A stretch of 8,127 nucleotides of DNA. Source: Methylococcaceae bacterium NSP1-1. GTDB taxonomy: Bacteria > Pseudomonadota > Gammaproteobacteria > Methylococcales > Methylomonadaceae. Made by a program: the position numbers and the translations under genes. The notes beneath the pieces were generated by a model. That model was not told where the DNA came from. It worked only from the letters and a program-made list of their open reading frames with translations, and did not search any database. This document shows positions 6,032 to 8,127 of the stretch, one piece after another; the stretch's first letter is position 1; the number at the start of each line of letters is the position of its first letter. The stretch covers positions 1 through 8,127 of the forward strand of contig NQJG01000026.1 of assembly GCA_002256465.1 (NCBI GenBank). The letters run 5' to 3'.

Positions 6032-6652
6032 TTAATCTTTCTCCAGATCATCTTCATCTTTAAACTCAGCATCATCCATAAATTCTTGCTCATCATCAAA
6101 CTCAGCTTCGTCCTCAACCTTAAATAAATCTTTCAGATAACGATACAACAATCTGGAAGATTTGGGCGGCTTGGCAGCTTCAGCTTCTTTTTGAGCATTA
6201 CGTAATAATTGCCTTAGTTGCTGCCGATCCGCCTGGGGGTGCTCGTTGAGCAATTCTGTCAAGGTCTCATTACCTCCGGCAATTAGCAGGTCTCGCCAGC
6301 GTTCAACAATATGATGCTCTCTTACCGCATGAGCACTTTTGTTTTTCATGCGGGCCAATTTTTCTAAAATAGGCTCTACATCTATTTTATGCAGCTGCCC
6401 GGTAATAAATTTCAAGAGCCGTTTTCTTGCGCCTTTATGTGGCATTCCTGAGACTTCCACAACCGCTTTATGTATATTTTCAGGAAGCTCAAGGTATTTT
6501 AATTGACTCGCAGATAATTCAGACATTTCTTCACTTAATGCAAAAAGAGCGGCCATATCCTTTTTTATTTGAGTTTTATTGGGTCGAACAGCGTAATAGA
6601 CTATTTCGCCTTTATCATCATATTCGTATTCGTAATCGTGCTCTTCACTCAT
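6032..6652 (-). CDS. darP: Ribosome maturation factor DarP (YjgA, DUF615)
   Basis: DarP binds late 50S ribosomal precursors and assists maturation of the 23S rRNA peptidyl-transferase region, as known for E. coli YjgA. The family core is visible: V22-R23 to SKSEIKR-like PNKTQIKKDM (24-33), RKRLLKFITGQLHKID (76-91), VEPI (92-95), HHIVERWRDLLI (113-124), HPQADRQQLRQLLRNAQKE (138-156) and KPPKSSRLLYRYLKDL (161-176). At 206 residues it exceeds the 183 of E. coli because of an acidic tail. The tail holds three hexapeptides, EDEAEF, DDEQEF and MDDAEF (180-197), followed by KDEDDLEKD. The start at 6652 has only a weak Shine-Dalgarno sequence. The gene lies 34 bases after the glycosylase gene on the same strand and is probably co-transcribed with it. 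Confidence 0.95.
   Translation of the reverse strand: MSEEHDYEYEYDDKGEIVYYAVRPNKTQIKKDMAALFALSEEMSELSASQLKYLELPENIHKAVVEVSGMPHKGARKRLLKFITGQLHKIDVEPILEKLARMKNKSAHAVREHHIVERWRDLLIAGGNETLTELLNEHPQADRQQLRQLLRNAQKEAEAAKPPKSSRLLYRYLKDLFKVEDEAEFDDEQEFMDDAEFKDEDDLEKD
6062..6115 (-). repeat. Three tandem 18-base repeats in darP
   Basis: Units at 6098-6115, 6080-6097 and 6062-6079 (in coding order) are 18 bases each and encode EDEAEF, DDEQEF and MDDAEF. They differ at several bases, so the expansion is not very recent. Because the unit length is a multiple of three, gain or loss of a copy would change the acidic tail without shifting the frame. Confidence 0.75.
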
Positions 6653-6686
6653 CTTATATCAAACCATAACACACATAAAATAACAC

Positions 6687-7202
6687 CTACTTTACCACAT
6701 GCTGTTTAATCACTTTCCATGCTTCTATTTTTTGCTCAAATTTTAATGAGGCATAGGCTGGACTTGTTGACGGCAGGCAATGATATTCAAGGTAAGAAAA
6801 ACGATAATTTAAAGTCGGCAGAATCCGTTTTTGATATAACTTTTCAGCCATTCTGCCATTAAAGAATACTCGTTTGATACATTTATAATCGGTAAAAAAA
6901 GCCGCAAAGTCATTTGTTCTAATCGTTGCCAATTTTATATTAGAATCTGAACTCCCCATTCGATTACAGCTTTGCAACACATCCCAGACAGCTATCCCGT
7001 TTTCCATGAGCATCTCTTTACGCCGCTGATAACAAAGCTCTGGATCCGAACCAAATAAGGCGCTCATGATTGGCCAAAAAACATTTCTGGGATGTCCATA
7101 ATACTGCTGCCTGAGTAATGAAGCCTCACTGGGCATAGATCCCAATATCAAAACACTCGCATTATTTGAAGCAATGGGGGCAAACCCATTTATAGCTGAC
7201 AT
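6687..7202 (-). CDS. Hypoxanthine-DNA glycosylase (DNA-deoxyinosine glycosylase, UDG family 6)
   Basis: The 171-residue protein fits the family 6 uracil-DNA glycosylase superfamily group (HDG), which removes hypoxanthine, the deamination product of adenine, from DNA to start base-excision repair. The diagnostic segment is VLILGSMPSEASL (17-29) followed by QQYYGHPRNVFW (32-43). Asn40 corresponds by position to the Asn reported as important in this family. The C-terminal LPSTSPAYA (143-151) is the second conserved loop. I chose the ATG at 7202 because GGTGAG lies 6 bases before it. An ATG at 7232 would add ten residues (MASKIYGECT) but has no ribosome-binding site and sits next to the inverted repeat. 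The gene is divergent from rdgC and leads the darP operon. Confidence 0.9.
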   Translation of the reverse strand: MSAINGFAPIASNNASVLILGSMPSEASLLRQQYYGHPRNVFWPIMSALFGSDPELCYQRRKEMLMENGIAVWDVLQSCNRMGSSDSNIKLATIRTNDFAAFFTDYKCIKRVFFNGRMAEKLYQKRILPTLNYRFSYLEYHCLPSTSPAYASLKFEQKIEAWKVIKQHVVK

Positions 7203-7208
7203 AGTACA

Positions 7209-7214
7209 CTCACC
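7209..7214 (-). promoter_or_regulatory. Ribosome-binding site deciding the glycosylase start
   Basis: On the minus strand GGTGAG is followed by the six bases TGTACT and then the ATG at 7202. This is the only convincing Shine-Dalgarno sequence for the gene and favours 7202 over the upstream ATG at 7232. Confidence 0.6.
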
Positions 7215-7238
7215 ATAAATTTTACTTGCCATTAAATT

Positions 7239-7270
7239 GTAACTACTTATTTTTATTGCTGAGTAGTTAC
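7239..7270. promoter_or_regulatory. Perfect 9-bp inverted repeat in divergent promoter region
   Basis: GTAACTACT (7239-7247) and AGTAGTTAC (7262-7270) are exact reverse complements separated by 14 AT-rich bases. Centre-to-centre spacing is 23 bases, about two helical turns, which suits a dimeric regulator. The site lies in the 120-base gap between the divergently read glycosylase gene and rdgC, just upstream of the candidate rdgC -10 box, so it could control either gene. An RNA hairpin is the alternative reading. No regulator is assigned. Confidence 0.5.
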
Positions 7271-7278
7271 GTTAAATT

Positions 7279-7287
7279 TGCGATAAT
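7279..7287 (+). promoter_or_regulatory. Candidate extended -10 promoter element for rdgC
   Basis: TGCGATAAT fits an extended -10 (TGN plus GATAAT, two mismatches at most to TATAAT). TTGCTG (7256-7261) could act as a -35, but the 20-base spacing is long. A start near 7294 would leave a leader of about 29 bases containing AGGA at 7307-7310. That AGGA lies 12 bases before the rdgC ATG, slightly farther than ideal. Confidence 0.35.
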
Positions 7288-7322
7288 GCTCAGTCATTAT
7301 TTTTACAGGATATCAGTTACCC

Positions 7323-8127
7323 ATGTGGTTTAAAAATCTTAGCGTTTTTCGCCTTACCGAAGCTTTCACCCTAGCACCAGAAGAATTGGAGCAAAAACTT
7401 GAACCACTATCTTTTCGTCCTTGCGGCCCTCATGAGGAATCTACCTTTGGTTGGACTTCACCATTAGGAAAAACAGCACTACAACTAACACATAGCACTA
7501 ACGGCTTTATTATGCTTTGTGGAAAAAAAGAAGAAAGAGTTCTGCCAACTGCAGTGGTTAATGAAATGGTTCAGGAAAAAATTCTTGAAAAAGAAGAGCA
7601 ACAGGCGCGTAAATTGTCTAAAAAAGAGCGCACTGAAATCAAAGATGAGCTTATCTTTGATTTATTACCTAAAGCCTTTACCTTTTCACGCAAAATATAC
7701 GCTTATATCGATCCTAAAGGCGGCTGGTTAATTGTCGATGCTGCTTCGGCAAAAAGTGCAGAGGATTTGCTCAGTTTGTTACGTAAATCCTTAAGTTCCT
7801 TACCTGCCGTGCCCCTTAACACGCTCGAAAAGCCCACCACAACCATGACCCAATGGCTACTTAATAATAAAGCTCCTGACGACATTATAATTGAAGACGA
7901 ATGTGAATTGCGCTCGCCCGAAGAAGCTGGTGGTATTGTTCGCTGTAAACGCCATGATTTAGCCCTTCCTGAAATTAAAAACCATCTGGATACCGGTAAA
8001 GAGGTTATTAAACTGGCCATCAGTTGGGCAGACCGTATTTCATTCATTATTGATGAAAATCTATCCATTAAGCGTCTGCGCTTTCTTGATTTAATTCAGG
8101 ATCAAGTCGCTGATATTGAAACGAACG
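7323..8127 (+). CDS. rdgC: Recombination-associated protein RdgC, N-terminal 268 residues
   Basis: RdgC is a nucleoid-associated protein that forms a ring-shaped dimer around double-stranded DNA and limits RecA loading and activity. The gene is open to the right edge. About 268 codons are present against roughly 303 in E. coli, so only the C-terminal end is missing. Matching segments in order are MWFKNLSVFRL (1-11), LSFRPCGPHEES, LTHSTNGFIMLCGKKEERVLP, EEQQARKLSKKER, DELIFDLLPKAFTFSRK, DAASAKSAEDLLSLLRKSL, SLPAVPL, GGIVRCKRHDL, EIKNHLDTGKEVIKLAISW and SIKRLRFLD. The ATG at 7323 gives the canonical MWFKNL start. The gene is alone on this strand, with its own 120-base upstream region shared with the divergent glycosylase gene. 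No truncation or frameshift is visible in the part present. Confidence 0.95.
   Translation, partial: MWFKNLSVFRLTEAFTLAPEELEQKLEPLSFRPCGPHEESTFGWTSPLGKTALQLTHSTNGFIMLCGKKEERVLPTAVVNEMVQEKILEKEEQQARKLSKKERTEIKDELIFDLLPKAFTFSRKIYAYIDPKGGWLIVDAASAKSAEDLLSLLRKSLSSLPAVPLNTLEKPTTTMTQWLLNNKAPDDIIIEDECELRSPEEAGGIVRCKRHDLALPEIKNHLDTGKEVIKLAISWADRISFIIDENLSIKRLRFLDLIQDQVADIETN

Noticed and set aside
7203..7232. Longer glycosylase with start at 7232
   Set aside because: The ten extra residues precede the family homology, no Shine-Dalgarno sequence is present before 7232, and a good one serves the ATG at 7202.
7523..7530. A7-G run in rdgC as a dnaX-like frameshift signal
   Set aside because: The heptamer A AAA AAG is not in the required phase with the RdgC codons, and the alternative frame continues only as an unrecognisable 70-codon frame.
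7703..8068. Minus-strand 121-codon open frame inside rdgC
   Set aside because: It is antisense to the RdgC coding sequence, which matches its family throughout. The frame has no recognisable motif.
1..8127. CRISPR arrays, tRNA or rRNA genes, insertion sequences, defence or toxin-antitoxin modules
   Set aside because: No regularly spaced direct repeats, clover-leaf-like segments, transposase motifs or paired small toxin/antitoxin frames were found. XerC here is the housekeeping recombinase in its usual cluster, not an integron or phage integrase.

Overview
The window is a chromosomal housekeeping stretch from a gammaproteobacterium of moderate, somewhat AT-rich base composition. The order lptM-lysA-dapF-DUF484-xerC is the one known from Pseudomonas and relatives. 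LptM, DarP and RdgC are also typical of Gammaproteobacteria and related proteobacteria. The DUF2333 and DUF4389 membrane proteins and the style of the proteins would suit a methanotroph-like lineage (Methylococcales), but that placement is an inference. No mobile element, CRISPR array, tRNA or rRNA was seen.

Layout. Bases 1-241 hold the C-terminal end of an isocitrate/isopropylmalate dehydrogenase family enzyme, followed by a clear intrinsic terminator (273-298). The next 310 bases hold no intact gene. They carry what reads as a decayed TOBE/Mop (molybdate-binding) domain, with in-frame stops and frame changes (about 351-536). From 611 a tight plus-strand cluster begins: lptM (outer-membrane LPS-transport lipoprotein), lysA and dapF (the last steps of the diaminopimelate/lysine pathway), a DUF484 protein and xerC (chromosome dimer resolution). 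Spacing is 2 bases, 72 bases, a 4-base overlap and an 11-base overlap. After a 100-base gap come two membrane proteins of unknown function, DUF2333 and DUF4389, 8 bases apart. An imperfect palindrome (5970-6025) sits between them and a convergent minus-strand pair: a family 6 hypoxanthine-DNA glycosylase (upstream) and darP, a ribosome maturation factor (downstream). A 120-base divergent intergenic region with a perfect 9-bp inverted repeat separates the glycosylase from rdgC, which runs off the right edge.

How they fit together. DapF makes meso-diaminopimelate, used in peptidoglycan, and LysA decarboxylates it to lysine; LptM acts in the same envelope. XerC, RdgC and the glycosylase are DNA-maintenance proteins. 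I found no convincing new multi-gene system. The most useful leads are the TOBE-domain relic, the DUF2333-DUF4389 pair, the acidic hexapeptide repeat added to DarP, the A9 tracts in xerC, and the inverted repeat between the glycosylase gene and rdgC.
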